A DNA stretch of 64,000 nucleotides, taken from DASYAE01 sp036501535. GTDB taxonomy: Bacteria > Actinomycetota > Actinomycetes > Streptomycetales > Catenulisporaceae. The position numbers and the translations under genes were made by a program. The notes below the pieces were generated by a model. The model was not told where the DNA came from and did no database searches. It worked only from the letters and a program-made list of their open reading frames with translations. Location of the stretch: assembly GCA_036501535.1 (NCBI GenBank), contig DASYAE010000066.1, positions 24,358 through 88,357 of the forward strand. The letters are read 5' to 3'. How positions within the stretch are numbered: the first letter of the stretch is position 1; each line of letters begins with the position of its first letter. Below, piece by piece: positions 17,931 through 26,919 of this stretch.

Positions 17931-17942
17931 TGAAATGTTTCA
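17931..17942. promoter_or_regulatory. LacI-like operator O1 (TGAAATGTTTCA)
   Basis: Arms TGAAA and TTTCA are perfectly inverted around a two-base centre. The site starts about ten bases after the predicted transcription start, an ideal place for repression. Its form resembles LacI/GalR-family operators (GAAAC-GTTTC type). No LacI gene is in the window. Confidence 0.55.
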
Positions 17943-18085
17943 TTATACGGGGAAGGAGACTGTGTCGTGCCCCGAGGCTGACCCGAACCGCCTGACGCGA
18001 GCCGCCACAGCGCTCATGACATGCTCCGATGGCCGCGACAGGACCGCACCTCCCCTTCCGGCGCAGGCGCCACTGTGCCCGAGTA

Positions 18086-18097
18086 TGAAACGTTTCT
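18086..18097. promoter_or_regulatory. LacI-like operator O2 (core GAAACGTTTC)
   Basis: The core at 18087-18096 is a perfect 10-bp palindrome with the central CG typical of LacI-family sites. It lies 155 bases after O1, centre to centre, close to a whole number of helical turns. Two sites could be bridged by one repressor tetramer or bound separately. Confidence 0.6.
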
Positions 18098-18196
18098 AGA
18101 CCGGAGGCCGGAGACCCGGCCCCGTCCGCCGCCGCCGCCCACGGCGGTCGCTCCCTCCCGCTCTGCCGGACACTGCCCCCGGAGAGGATCACGCAC

Positions 18197-21100
18197 ATGG
18201 CCCCGCGCCCGCCCGGCCCGTCTGCCGTCCCCGACTCCCCCACGCCGACCCCGCCCGGTGCCGCCGAAGCCGCCGGCCTGGACCGCCGGCGCTTCCTCGC
18301 GATCGGCGGCACCGCGGCCGGCGGGCTCGGCGCCGCTCTGGCGACGGGCTCGGCCGTGCCCGCACAGGCGGCGGCGTCCGGCTCCGCATCGTCGTCGGCG
18401 ACGGCTGCGGCCTCGGCCGGCGGCGGGGCGCCGGCCGGGTTCGGCCCGCTCCAGGTCGGCGCGCTGCAGACCGCCTCGATGACGGATCCGGTCGGCATCG
18501 ACTTCCCCGCCCCGACGCTGAGCTGGCAGCTCATTGATACGCCGCGCCGCGCGGCCGGCGGCCCCACGCGCGCCGCGCAGAGCGCTTACCAGATCCAGGT
18601 CGCCAGCAGCGAGCAGCTGTTGCAGTCGGGCCGCCCGGATCTGTGGGACAGCGGCCGCACCGCCTCGGCGCAGAACTTCCAGATCGGCTACGGCGGAAGG
18701 CCGGTCGGCTCGCGCACGCGGGCCTCGTGGCGGGTGCGCGTCTGGGACGCGGACGGGCGCGCCTCCGGCTGGAGCGAACCCGCGACGTGGGAGTCCGGCC
18801 TGCTCGACCCGTCCGACTGGTCGGCGCGCTGGATCGGCAACGCCGCCTGGGAGGCCCCGCATCCGCTCACGGTGAGCCTGGCCGCCGCGCAGACGGCCCG
18901 CTACGTGCAGCTGACCGTCACCGACCTCGGCCAGCCGGCCGCGGAGGTCGGCGATCCGGCCTTCCTGCCGCAGCTGCAGATGGCCGAGTTCGTGCTCTAC
19001 GACTCCTCCGCGCCGATCGTCAACCTAGCGCTCGGCGCCGCCGTGACCGCCTCCGAGAGCACGACCGTGCCGGGCCAGTGGGCGCCGGAATACCTGACCG
19101 ACGGCAAGATCACCTCGATCGACGCGCCGTACGGGTATCAGAGTGCGATCCATCCCGAGACGGACGTGTCCGCCACGCCGATCGTGCTGACCTTCGACCT
19201 GGGCTCGGCGCAGACCTTCGACCAGGCCGTGCTGTACCAGCGCTGGGACGCGCCGGACCAGTGGGGCGTGACGCCGGACTATCCGCGCTCGTTCACGATC
19301 GCCGTGGCGGACGCGCCGGCCGGGCCGTTCACGCAGGTCGCGAGCGTGAAGAAGGACGACAAGCCGTATCCGCCGTCCAGCCTGCACACCGCACCGGCCG
19401 GCCTGCCGCTGTTCGCGCGGCAGTTCACCGTGTCGAACAGCTCTGTCAAGCAGGCTCGCTTGTACGTGTCCTGCGCCGGCATCCACATCGCGACGGTCAA
19501 CGGGTCGCCGGCGACCGCGAACGTGCTCGAGCCGCCGGTGGGCAACGTGCTCGACGAGGTGCAGTACGCGACGTACGACGTCACGGCACTGATACGGCAC
19601 GGCGAGAACGCCGTCGGCGTCGAGCTCGGACCGGGGACCTGGGACATCTTCAACACCCCGGCGTTCCCGTCCCGCTACATCAAGGCCACCGCCGGGTTCG
19701 GGCCGCCGCGGCTGATCGCCCAGCTGGAGCTGGTCTTCGCCGACGGCCGCCGCCAGGTGGTCGGCACGGACGAGTCCTGGCTCACCGGGCTCGGCGCCAC
19801 GACGTTCAGCAACTGGTACGGCGGCGAGGACTACGACGCGCGCCGGGTGCAGACCGGATGGGACGAGCCCGGCACGGACCTGAGCGACTGGAGCAGCGCG
19901 GTTGCGACCTCGGCCCCGGCCGCCGACACAACGCTGATCGGCCGGCAGGCGCCCGCGGTGCAGATCGTCGAGTCCGGCACCGCGAAGACGATTACGAACC
20001 CTGTCAGCGGAATCTACGTGGTCGACTACGGCGTCAACGCCGCAGGGTGGCAGGAGCTTGCGCTCGACGCCCCGGCCGGGACCGTGATCACCATGCGGCC
20101 GGCCGAGAAGCTGCTGGCCGCCGGGACGGTCGACCAGTCGACCACCGGCACGCCGATCTACGACACCTACATCGCGGCCGGCACCGGCAACGAGGTCTGG
20201 CATCCCCGCTTCATGTACCACGGCCTGCGCTACCTCCAGGTCGAGGGCCTGCCTCAGGCTCCTGCGACGAGCGGTGCGCGGCGGCACGTGCTGCGCGCCG
20301 CGAACGCCGACTCGGCCTCCTTCACCTGCTCGGACCAGCTGCTCAACGCGATCCACGGCATCATCAACCGGGCCCTGCAAAGCAACATGTTCTCGACGCT
20401 GACCGACTGCCCGCACCGGGAGAAGCTCGGCTGGCTCGACGACATCGGGCTGATCTTCGACGTGGCGGCGCGCAACTACGACGTCGCCGCGCTCTATCGC
20501 AAGATCCTGCGCGACGTGGCCGATGCGCAGACCGCGGACGGCCTCGTCCCGACGACGGCGCCGGAGCTCGCGCTGTTCGCCGGGGCGTTCCGGGACGACG
20601 CGAACTGGGGCGGCTCGATCGTCCTGGCACCCTGGCAGATGTACCGCACCTACGGGGACGTACAGACGTTGAGCCAGTACTACCCGGCGATGCAGAAATA
20701 CCTGGGCTACCTGGCAACCAAGGCCTCCGGATATCTGCTCAACGACGGTCTCGGCGACTGGATCACGCTGAACTCGACGACGCCGGTGGGCGTCACCGCG
20801 ACCTACGCCTATAAGCGGATTGCCACGACGATGAGCCGGATCGCCGCGCTGTTGGGGAAGAGCTCTGACGCAGCGTCGTACGCGGCGCTGGCCGGTCAGA
20901 TCGCAGGGGCCTTCAACGCGGAGTACTACGACGCGGCGAACGCCGGCTACAGCTCGGGCAGCCAGGCCTGCAACGCGCTTGCACTGGACGGCGGGTTCGT
21001 GTCGAGCGGCGACCACGACGCCGTCCTCGCGACGCTGATCGGCACGATCCAGGCGGCCGGCAACCACCTGGACGTCGGCGAGATCGGGCTGCCCGCAGTG

Positions 21101-21640
21101 TTCCGGGTGCTCGCGCAGGCCGGGCGGCACGACGTGATCTACGACATCGCGACCCTGACGACCTATCCGAGCTACGGCTACCAGGTGCAGACCGGCTCGA
21201 CCTCGCTGGGCGAGGACTGGGGCGGGATGGGCACCAGCGGCTCGCAGAACCACTGGATGCTCGGCGCGCTCGACGCGTGGTTCACCGCCGGCCTCGGCGG
21301 GATCACTCAGACGGAGCAGTCGATCGCCTATACGAACCTGGCGATCGCGCCGGCCGTCGTCGGCGCGCTCACCTCGGCCGCCGCGACGTATCAGGGGCCG
21401 CAGGGGCGGATCGCGACCAGCTGGGAGCGCGACGCGACGTCGGTCGCGCTCGATGTCGAGATCCCGCCGAACACGACTGCGACGGTGACCCTGCCGCTGG
21501 CTCCGGCCGGCGGGGCGGGCGCGCAGGTCTCGGCCACCGGCGGCGCGGAGCTCACCGGCAACGACGGGACGAGCGCGGTCTGGAGCGTCGGCCCCGGCGA
21601 CTGGCATTTCCGCGTCGCGGCCGCCGCCTCGCGCGGCTGA
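18197..21640 (+). CDS. Tat-secreted alpha-L-rhamnosidase, GH78
   Basis: Protein of 1147 residues. A twin-arginine signal (RRRFLAIGG, Arg30-32) precedes an Ala-rich segment, so it is exported folded. The order is an N-terminal Bac_rhamnosid fibronectin-like domain, an inserted discoidin/F5-8-type module (about residues 231-400, NLALGAAVTASES), a second beta domain, the (alpha/alpha)6 catalytic barrel, and a C-terminal beta domain. DCPHREKLGW carries the predicted acid Glu742, and SLGEDWGG the predicted base Glu1006, matching the catalytic pair of characterised GH78 enzymes by motif. It should release terminal rhamnose from plant polysaccharides or glycosides outside the cell. It is followed 14 bases later by a GH106 gene. 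Confidence 0.92.
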   Translation: MAPRPPGPSAVPDSPTPTPPGAAEAAGLDRRRFLAIGGTAAGGLGAALATGSAVPAQAAASGSASSSATAAASAGGGAPAGFGPLQVGALQTASMTDPVGIDFPAPTLSWQLIDTPRRAAGGPTRAAQSAYQIQVASSEQLLQSGRPDLWDSGRTASAQNFQIGYGGRPVGSRTRASWRVRVWDADGRASGWSEPATWESGLLDPSDWSARWIGNAAWEAPHPLTVSLAAAQTARYVQLTVTDLGQPAAEVGDPAFLPQLQMAEFVLYDSSAPIVNLALGAAVTASESTTVPGQWAPEYLTDGKITSIDAPYGYQSAIHPETDVSATPIVLTFDLGSAQTFDQAVLYQRWDAPDQWGVTPDYPRSFTIAVADAPAGPFTQVASVKKDDKPYPPSSLHTAPAGLPLFARQFTVSNSSVKQARLYVSCAGIHIATVNGSPATANVLEPPVGNVLDEVQYATYDVTALIRHGENAVGVELGPGTWDIFNTPAFPSRYIKATAGFGPPRLIAQLELVFADGRRQVVGTDESWLTGLGATTFSNWYGGEDYDARRVQTGWDEPGTDLSDWSSAVATSAPAADTTLIGRQAPAVQIVESGTAKTITNPVSGIYVVDYGVNAAGWQELALDAPAGTVITMRPAEKLLAAGTVDQSTTGTPIYDTYIAAGTGNEVWHPRFMYHGLRYLQVEGLPQAPATSGARRHVLRAANADSASFTCSDQLLNAIHGIINRALQSNMFSTLTDCPHREKLGWLDDIGLIFDVAARNYDVAALYRKILRDVADAQTADGLVPTTAPELALFAGAFRDDANWGGSIVLAPWQMYRTYGDVQTLSQYYPAMQKYLGYLATKASGYLLNDGLGDWITLNSTTPVGVTATYAYKRIATTMSRIAALLGKSSDAASYAALAGQIAGAFNAEYYDAANAGYSSGSQACNALALDGGFVSSGDHDAVLATLIGTIQAAGNHLDVGEIGLPAVFRVLAQAGRHDVIYDIATLTTYPSYGYQVQTGSTSLGEDWGGMGTSGSQNHWMLGALDAWFTAGLGGITQTEQSIAYTNLAIAPAVVGALTSAAATYQGPQGRIATSWERDATSVALDVEIPPNTTATVTLPLAPAGGAGAQVSATGGAELTGNDGTSAVWSVGPGDWHFRVAAAASRG

Positions 21641-21654
21641 GAGGGAGGCAGAAC

Positions 21655-24600
21655 ATGCCCATGCGAACGCGTACACCCGGACCGCGCCGTTGCGGCGCCG
21701 AAGGCAGACCGGATAAGAGTACGAACACGGATGGCGGCGCGGATACTGGCTCCGGCGCGGATTTCTCCACTCGCGGCGCTCCTGGCGCAGGGGTCGAATT
21801 CACCCGGCGGCGGCTGATGGCGCTGAGCGCGGCGGTCGCGGCTGGGGTCGCGCTGCCCTGGGGATCGGCGGCCGCGGCGCTGGCCGATGCGGCGCCCGGG
21901 GTGTCGAACGCGAACAGCGAGCAGTGGCGGGCGCAGTTCGGCAGGCCGCCGCTGTCGGTGGCGCCGAAGTTCCGCTGGTGGTGGCCGAACGGCCAGGTGG
22001 ACCCGGCGGAGATCGCGCGGGAGGTGGACGAGGTCGCCGCGGTCGGCTGGGGCGGCCTGGAGGTCTCGGACATCCACGCCAGCGGCCTGGACCAGCTCGA
22101 CATCGTGGACGACGGCTGGGGGTCGGCGGCCTGGGTCGCGGCGCTGGAGGCCGCGCTGGCGCAGGCGAAGCTGCGCGGCCTGTCGATCGACCTGACGCTC
22201 GGGCCCGGCTATCCGGTGTGCGCTTCGAGCATCACGGCCGACAGTCCCGCCGCGTCGAACGAGCTAGCGCATGGTGTGGTGACGGTAGCCGGTGGCGCTA
22301 CCTATAGCGGTCCGGTGCCTGCGTCCGTGGTGGCGCCCGGGAGCGGCGTTACGCAGCAGACGCTGTACAAGGTGCAGGCTGCGCTTACGACGGGACCCGC
22401 CGTCAAAGGCATCACGCCGCTCGATCAGTCCTCGCTGGTGGACCTGACGCCGAGCGTGAGCGACGGGCAGATCAGCTGGACCGCTCCGGCCGGGTCGGGC
22501 AGCTGGGTGCTGCTGGCCTACTGGCTGCGCGGCACCGGCCAAGAGCCCAAGGGCGGCGGGCCGTTCACGACGCCGACCGCCTACGTGGTCGACCACTTCA
22601 GCGCGATCGGCACCAAGGCGGTGACCGACTGGTGGGACCGGTCGATCCTCAGCCCGCGGATCGAGGCCCTGCTGCGCCAGGTCGGCATCGCGTTCTTCGA
22701 GGACTCGCTCGAGCTGTCGACCGTGTCGACGATCTGGACGCCTGGCCTGCCCGCCGCGTTCGAGCAGAGCCTGGGTTACGACGTGGTGCCCTACCTGCCG
22801 GTGGTCGTGACGATCAACGGCAAGTACCAGTTCGCCTACGACCCGACGCTCAGCTCGCACGTCCGCGACGACGTCAATGCCGTGATGTCTTACCTGTACC
22901 AGGAGAATCACCTGTTCGGGTTCCAGGACTGGGCGAACCGGCACGGGATGCAGTACCGGATGCAGCCGTACGGGCTAACCACCGACTCGCTGTACTTCGC
23001 CTCGTTCCTGGACATCCCGGAAGGCGAGACGCTTGGTTTCAAGAACCTGGACGACTACCGGGTGCTGTGCGGAGGGCGCGACCTGGCCGGGCATCTGAAG
23101 CTGTCCTGCGAGGCGCTCGCCTATGCGAACGGTGCTTATTCGACGACGTGGAACGAAGGCCTGCAGACGATCGGCAGCTACTTCGCGGCCGGGGTGAACC
23201 AGTCGGTGGTCCACGGCTTCGCGTACGCGGACGCGCCGGGGGCGACCTGGCCGGGATTCGCCGCATGGTCGCCGTATCAGGAGACCGCGATCGGTTACGC
23301 GGAGGCGTGGGGGCCGCGGCAGCCGACCTGGGAGCACATGCCCGACATCGCAGGGTACATATCGCGCACGCAGTGGGCTATGCAGACTGGCACGCCTAAG
23401 TACGACCTCGTGTTCTATCGGCAGAAGGGTTATACATCGACCGGGATCGGCGCCCCGTGGTCGACGAACTCGGGGATACCGACCGGCTGGACGCACAGTT
23501 TCGCCACCGACCGGGTGCTGACGCTGCCGAAGGTCGAGGTGCGGGGCGGCCGGCTGGCGCCGGACGGTCCGTCGTTCGGCGCCATGGTGCTGGGCCCGGA
23601 CCAGTTCAACGGCAGCTCGACCGAGATCAGCCTGCAGGGCGCGCGGCTGCTGCTGGGCTTCGCGAAGGCGGGGCTGCCGACGGTGGTGCTCGGCGACTGG
23701 TCCCCGGCGGTGTCCACCGGGCTGGCGTCGGGCCAGGTGAACGCCGAGGTGGCCGCGGCGATCGCGGAGCTGCTGACGCTGCCGTCGGTGGTCGAGGTGT
23801 CCGACCAGACGCTGATCCCTGATGCGCTCGCGCAGCTGGGCGTGGTCCCGCTGGTGCAGCAGACCTCTTCGAGCCTGATGCATATGCACCGCGTCGACGG
23901 CAAGGTCGATATCTACTACCTGGCCGACGCAAGGCATGCGGCGAGTTCGAAGATCACAGCGGTCTCGCAGACCGTATGGCTCAGCGCTATTACGCCGAAC
24001 GCGGTGCCCTATCGGCTGAACGCGTGGACCGGGGAGATCACCCGGATCGCGCAGTTCACCCGGCAGGGCGGCCAGGTCGGCATCCAGGTGGCGCTCAATC
24101 CGGGCGAGAGCACGATCGTCGTGCTGGCGGCGCCGGGCTGGGCCGGGGAGCGCGGCGCGGTGCAGGTGACGGCGACCGAGGCGGACGCGGTGTTCCTCGG
24201 CGGCAACGGCGGTCAGGTCGTCGCCCGCGCGGCGCAGGCGGGCGACTACGCGACGACGCTCGCGGACGGCACGGTGCTGTACAGCGTCATCGGGAACGTA
24301 CCCGCGCCGATCGCGCTGACCTCGTGGACGCTGGCGGCGGAGGACTGGCAGCCGGCCCCGGGCGCGACGAGCGCGACCGACACGGTCAAGCCGGTGGTGA
24401 ACGTGGCGCTGTCGGCGCTCGCGCCGTGGTCGTCGATCCCTCAGTTGCAGGACTCGTCCGGCGTCGGGCACTACTCCGCGACGGTGACGCTGCCGGCGAG
24501 TTGGAACCGCAGCCTCGGCGCGACGCTGAGCCTGGGGACGGTGCTGGACACATTCCGGGTCTGGGTCAACGGAGTGCGCGTTCCGCCGGCCGGGCTGCTC

Positions 24601-24789
24601 GCCTCGTCGATGGATCTTGGATCGCTGCTGCGGCCGGGGCAGAACACGATTCAGGTGGATGTCGCGACGACGCTCATCAACCGCCTTCGCGTGGTGACGC
24701 CGGGCATCTACGGGGTCGAAGCGAGGCAGGCGTACGGGCTGATCGGGCCGGTGCAGTTGACGCCTTATGGGCAGGCGATCGCAAGCTGA
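21655..24789 (+). CDS. Tat-secreted GH106-type alpha-L-rhamnosidase
   Basis: Protein of 1044 residues with an unusually long N-region before the twin-arginine motif (TRRRLMALSAA, Arg51-53) and an Ala-rich signal ending near ALADA. The mature start, APKFRWWWPNGQVDPAEI then GWGGLEVSDI, is the typical opening of GH106 barrels, and the C-terminus (RSLGATLSLGTVLDTFRVWVNGV) is the galactose-binding-like domain these enzymes carry. It is read with the GH78 gene from one promoter, with a gagggagg ribosome site of its own. Two unrelated rhamnosidase families in one operon suggest cooperative attack on a rhamnose-rich polymer such as rhamnogalacturonan. The family call rests on motifs, not on a search. 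Confidence 0.82.
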   Translation: MPMRTRTPGPRRCGAEGRPDKSTNTDGGADTGSGADFSTRGAPGAGVEFTRRRLMALSAAVAAGVALPWGSAAAALADAAPGVSNANSEQWRAQFGRPPLSVAPKFRWWWPNGQVDPAEIAREVDEVAAVGWGGLEVSDIHASGLDQLDIVDDGWGSAAWVAALEAALAQAKLRGLSIDLTLGPGYPVCASSITADSPAASNELAHGVVTVAGGATYSGPVPASVVAPGSGVTQQTLYKVQAALTTGPAVKGITPLDQSSLVDLTPSVSDGQISWTAPAGSGSWVLLAYWLRGTGQEPKGGGPFTTPTAYVVDHFSAIGTKAVTDWWDRSILSPRIEALLRQVGIAFFEDSLELSTVSTIWTPGLPAAFEQSLGYDVVPYLPVVVTINGKYQFAYDPTLSSHVRDDVNAVMSYLYQENHLFGFQDWANRHGMQYRMQPYGLTTDSLYFASFLDIPEGETLGFKNLDDYRVLCGGRDLAGHLKLSCEALAYANGAYSTTWNEGLQTIGSYFAAGVNQSVVHGFAYADAPGATWPGFAAWSPYQETAIGYAEAWGPRQPTWEHMPDIAGYISRTQWAMQTGTPKYDLVFYRQKGYTSTGIGAPWSTNSGIPTGWTHSFATDRVLTLPKVEVRGGRLAPDGPSFGAMVLGPDQFNGSSTEISLQGARLLLGFAKAGLPTVVLGDWSPAVSTGLASGQVNAEVAAAIAELLTLPSVVEVSDQTLIPDALAQLGVVPLVQQTSSSLMHMHRVDGKVDIYYLADARHAASSKITAVSQTVWLSAITPNAVPYRLNAWTGEITRIAQFTRQGGQVGIQVALNPGESTIVVLAAPGWAGERGAVQVTATEADAVFLGGNGGQVVARAAQAGDYATTLADGTVLYSVIGNVPAPIALTSWTLAAEDWQPAPGATSATDTVKPVVNVALSALAPWSSIPQLQDSSGVGHYSATVTLPASWNRSLGATLSLGTVLDTFRVWVNGVRVPPAGLLASSMDLGSLLRPGQNTIQVDVATTLINRLRVVTPGIYGVEARQAYGLIGPVQLTPYGQAIAS

Positions 24790-24864
24790 GACGCAAGTGA
24801 ATCAGTGGGAAGACAGGGACTCTCCCGGCCGGGCGACGGACTTCGGGCCGGCCAGCCGACCGGA

Positions 24865-24878
24865 CGGATGATCATCCG
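24865..24878. promoter_or_regulatory. Perfect 14-bp palindrome between convergent genes
   Basis: CGGATGATCATCCG lies between the GH106 stop and the stop of the small gene on the other strand. With no loop it is a poor terminator, so a protein-binding site or chance are the alternatives. Confidence 0.3.
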
Positions 24879-24900
24879 ATCGGGCGAGGCGCCGAACGGG

Positions 24901-25203
24901 CTACTTCTTCGGGCCCTTACGGCGGACTCTGATGTCGCGCGTGTCGGTCACCGCGATGCGCATGATCTGGAGCGGCACCCCGTAGGCGGCCAGGGCCCGC
25001 AGCGCGTGCTCGGTCGCCTGCTCCTGGCCGTCGTCCGGGCCGGCCGCCACCTGGCAGCGGAAGGTGAAAAAGGTCAGTCCCGGGTCGCAGCTGAAGGTGC
25101 CGGCCTCGGTGAAGGCCGCCTGCAGCGCGTCGGTCTGGATGGGCAGGGCGTCGTCCTCGCCGACCGGCGCTTCGAAGGTGCCGCGGATGGTCACCCTGAA
25201 CAC
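24901..25203 (-). CDS. Small conserved actinobacterial protein (DUF6204-like)
   Basis: I start it at the GTG at 25203 (FRVTIRGTFEAP follows), with aagga upstream; the frame is open further but without signal. The product has 100 residues, begins FRVTIRGTF and contains FTFRCQVAAGPDDGQEQATEHALRALAAYG, ending in a basic IRVRRKGPKK tail. From memory this resembles the DUF6204 family, small cytosolic actinobacterial proteins of unknown role. It may be read with the broken gene 68 bases upstream. Confidence 0.6.
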   Translation of the reverse strand: MFRVTIRGTFEAPVGEDDALPIQTDALQAAFTEAGTFSCDPGLTFFTFRCQVAAGPDDGQEQATEHALRALAAYGVPLQIMRIAVTDTRDIRVRRKGPKK

Positions 25204-25271
25204 GGAGCAGCTGGTCCTTTCGGGGATGGGGCGAAGCCGCCGGGGTCGGGCCGACCGCAGGTGACGCGGTG

Positions 25272-25705
25272 TCACCCGGCGGCACTACCGGCGGCCTTGT
25301 TCGGCGCGGTCCGCAGGATCGCGCGCACCACCTCGGGCGGCAGGTCCAGGTACCCCTGCCCCGCGCCCGATTCCTCACATTCTTCCGCGAGGCGCACCGC
25401 TAAGGCACGTCCGGCATCCTCCCCAATGGCGGCCGCACCGTGGATCCGGGGGCGGATCTGCGCCTCCCGCGGATCATAGACGGTGAAGCCGACACGGAAA
25501 TCGCGCCGCGAACCGCGCTCCTCGCGCCGTCCGGCGGCAGTGGAGACGAGCAGGTCGCCGCCGTCCCGGCGGACCCGACCGCCGAGGTCCGCGGGCTGCC
25601 GCCGGGATCGATCGCGCCGAGCCCGGCGAACTCGGCCGATCGGGCAATCTTCGGACGGAGTCGTTCAAGATCGTCATGACCGGGAGCCCAAGATACCCAC
25701 CGCAC
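25272..25705 (-). pseudogene. Frameshifted small gene of unknown function
   Basis: The C-terminal ~100 codons, ending in a TGA at 25272, have good coding character: DFRVGFTVYDPREAQI, AAAIGEDAGRALAVRLAEECEE and YLDLPPEVVRAILRTAPNK. That frame has no ATG, GTG or TTG between its previous stop near 25675 and this segment. A neighbouring frame, open from a GTG at 25705 (VRWVSWAPGHDDLERLRPKIARSAEFAG), would supply the N-terminus if a frameshift occurred near 25595. I do not recognise the family. A sequencing error or real decay are both possible. Confidence 0.4.
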
Positions 25706-25984
25706 GGCGTGTCGGGAGCGAGTGACAGCGGCGGCCGTATCGGCGATCGGGCTACGTCGCAGATCCGGGGCTCGGTGCCGGTGATACAGATGTTCTCCGG
25801 GTGAACAACGTGGCTCTTGCTACCTGTGGGTAGGGGGTTGCCTTCAGGGCCGATGGCTGCGGCGGGTACGGCCGCCGAGTGGGCCGGTGAGGGCGGCGGC
25901 GAGCATAGGGGCGGCGCGTTCGGTGACGCCCCGGGGCCTTCGGCGCAAGGCGGCGGGACGCGGAGTCCGGACCGGACGCCGGCC

Positions 25985-26919
25985 GGCCTCCCGGCGCGGA
26001 GCGGGCCTCGGGCGTCGGCCGGGTCCGGTATGCGGCCAGGGCCAGCTGTATCGAGAGCGAGACGCCGATCTCGCGCAGCCCGTTCGACTCGTTCGCCATC
26101 GACCGGGAGAGAGCCTGCGCTTGGTCGCGCGTGATGTCCCGGCGCGGGCGGAAGGCGGCCGCAGTGGAGCCTCCGGCGATCACGACCAGGATGGCGAGCA
26201 GAATGGTGAGCCGGTACCTGCGCCGGATCCGGCGCCGCTCGCGGCGCGCGGCGGCCCGGTGCGCCTTGAGGCTCCGCTGGTAGAACTCCGTCTCGAGGCG
26301 GTTCAGCTCGCCCGCGCGGCCGCCGTGCTCGATCGACTCGGCCGCCGCCTGCAGCAGCCCGCCGCGGCACAGGCTGTCCCGGTCGCGGCCGGACAGCTTC
26401 CAGGCCTGTGCGGCCTCGGTGATCCGGTGGTGCAGGCGCATCCAGTCCTGATACGCGTCGACCCATCCGGTCAGCCGCGGCCATGCCCGCAGCAGCGCGT
26501 CGTGGGTGATCTCGACGCGTTCGCCGTCGATTGTCAGCAACCGCGCGGCGACGAACAGGCCGAGGACCCGGCGGGTGTCATCGTCCTCTGCTTCGCGGTC
26601 GTCCTCGACGATCTCGGAGATCGGCGCCCACCGCCGGGACCCGGTCCGCGCCGGGCCGGCCCTCGCCGAGCACTTCCAGGACCCTGCGGAACGGGTCGAG
26701 GTAGGTGAGCTGCGGCAGGTGGGCGCCGGTGAGGTAGCCGCTGAGGGTGCCGGCCGGGACCCTCGCCCCGGCGGCCAGGTCGCGCACCGCGAGGCCCGCG
26801 CGCCGCCGGGCCAGCGTCAGCTCCCTGCCGAAGTCGGCCGGGCTGGCGATCCGGGCCGGATCAGGGCTCTCACGGTCGGGTTCAGGGGACGCGGACGCGT
26901 CCGAGCTGCCGTCGGACAC
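25985..26919 (-). pseudogene. Remnant of an HTH / STAND NTPase / WD40-type protein
   Basis: The N-terminal piece (GTG at 26919) has an XRE-like helix-turn-helix: FGRELTLARRRAGLAVRDLA, VPAGTLSGYLTGAHLPQ and FRRVLEVLG. Near 26640 the frame changes, and what follows is the distal part of an nSTAND ATPase: EAEDDDTRRVLGLFVAARL, ITHDALLRAWPRL, a basic stretch and one membrane helix (LTILLAILVVIAGGS), then SIQLALAAYRTRPTPEARS, where WD40 repeats normally start. No Walker A or B remains. Intact relatives exceed 1000 residues, so the ATPase core and the repeats are both lost. A possible C-terminal scrap (RICDVARSPI, TPCGG) survives in another frame to about 25695. Confidence 0.7.

Larger units (their letters stand above)
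17721..18196. other. Control region between MFS gene and rhamnosidase operon
   Basis: 476 bases holding, in order, two hairpins that can end MFS transcription, a sigma70-like promoter, a LacI-like operator just after the predicted start site, a second operator 155 bases further on, and a ggagagg ribosome site 9 bases before the GH78 ATG. The long leader of about 270 bases after the predicted start contains no credible gene. Confidence 0.6.

Noticed and set aside
19025..21676. 883-codon minus-strand open frame opposite the GH78 gene
   Set aside because: Same GC-driven artefact; no motif, no ribosome site and wrong codon bias.
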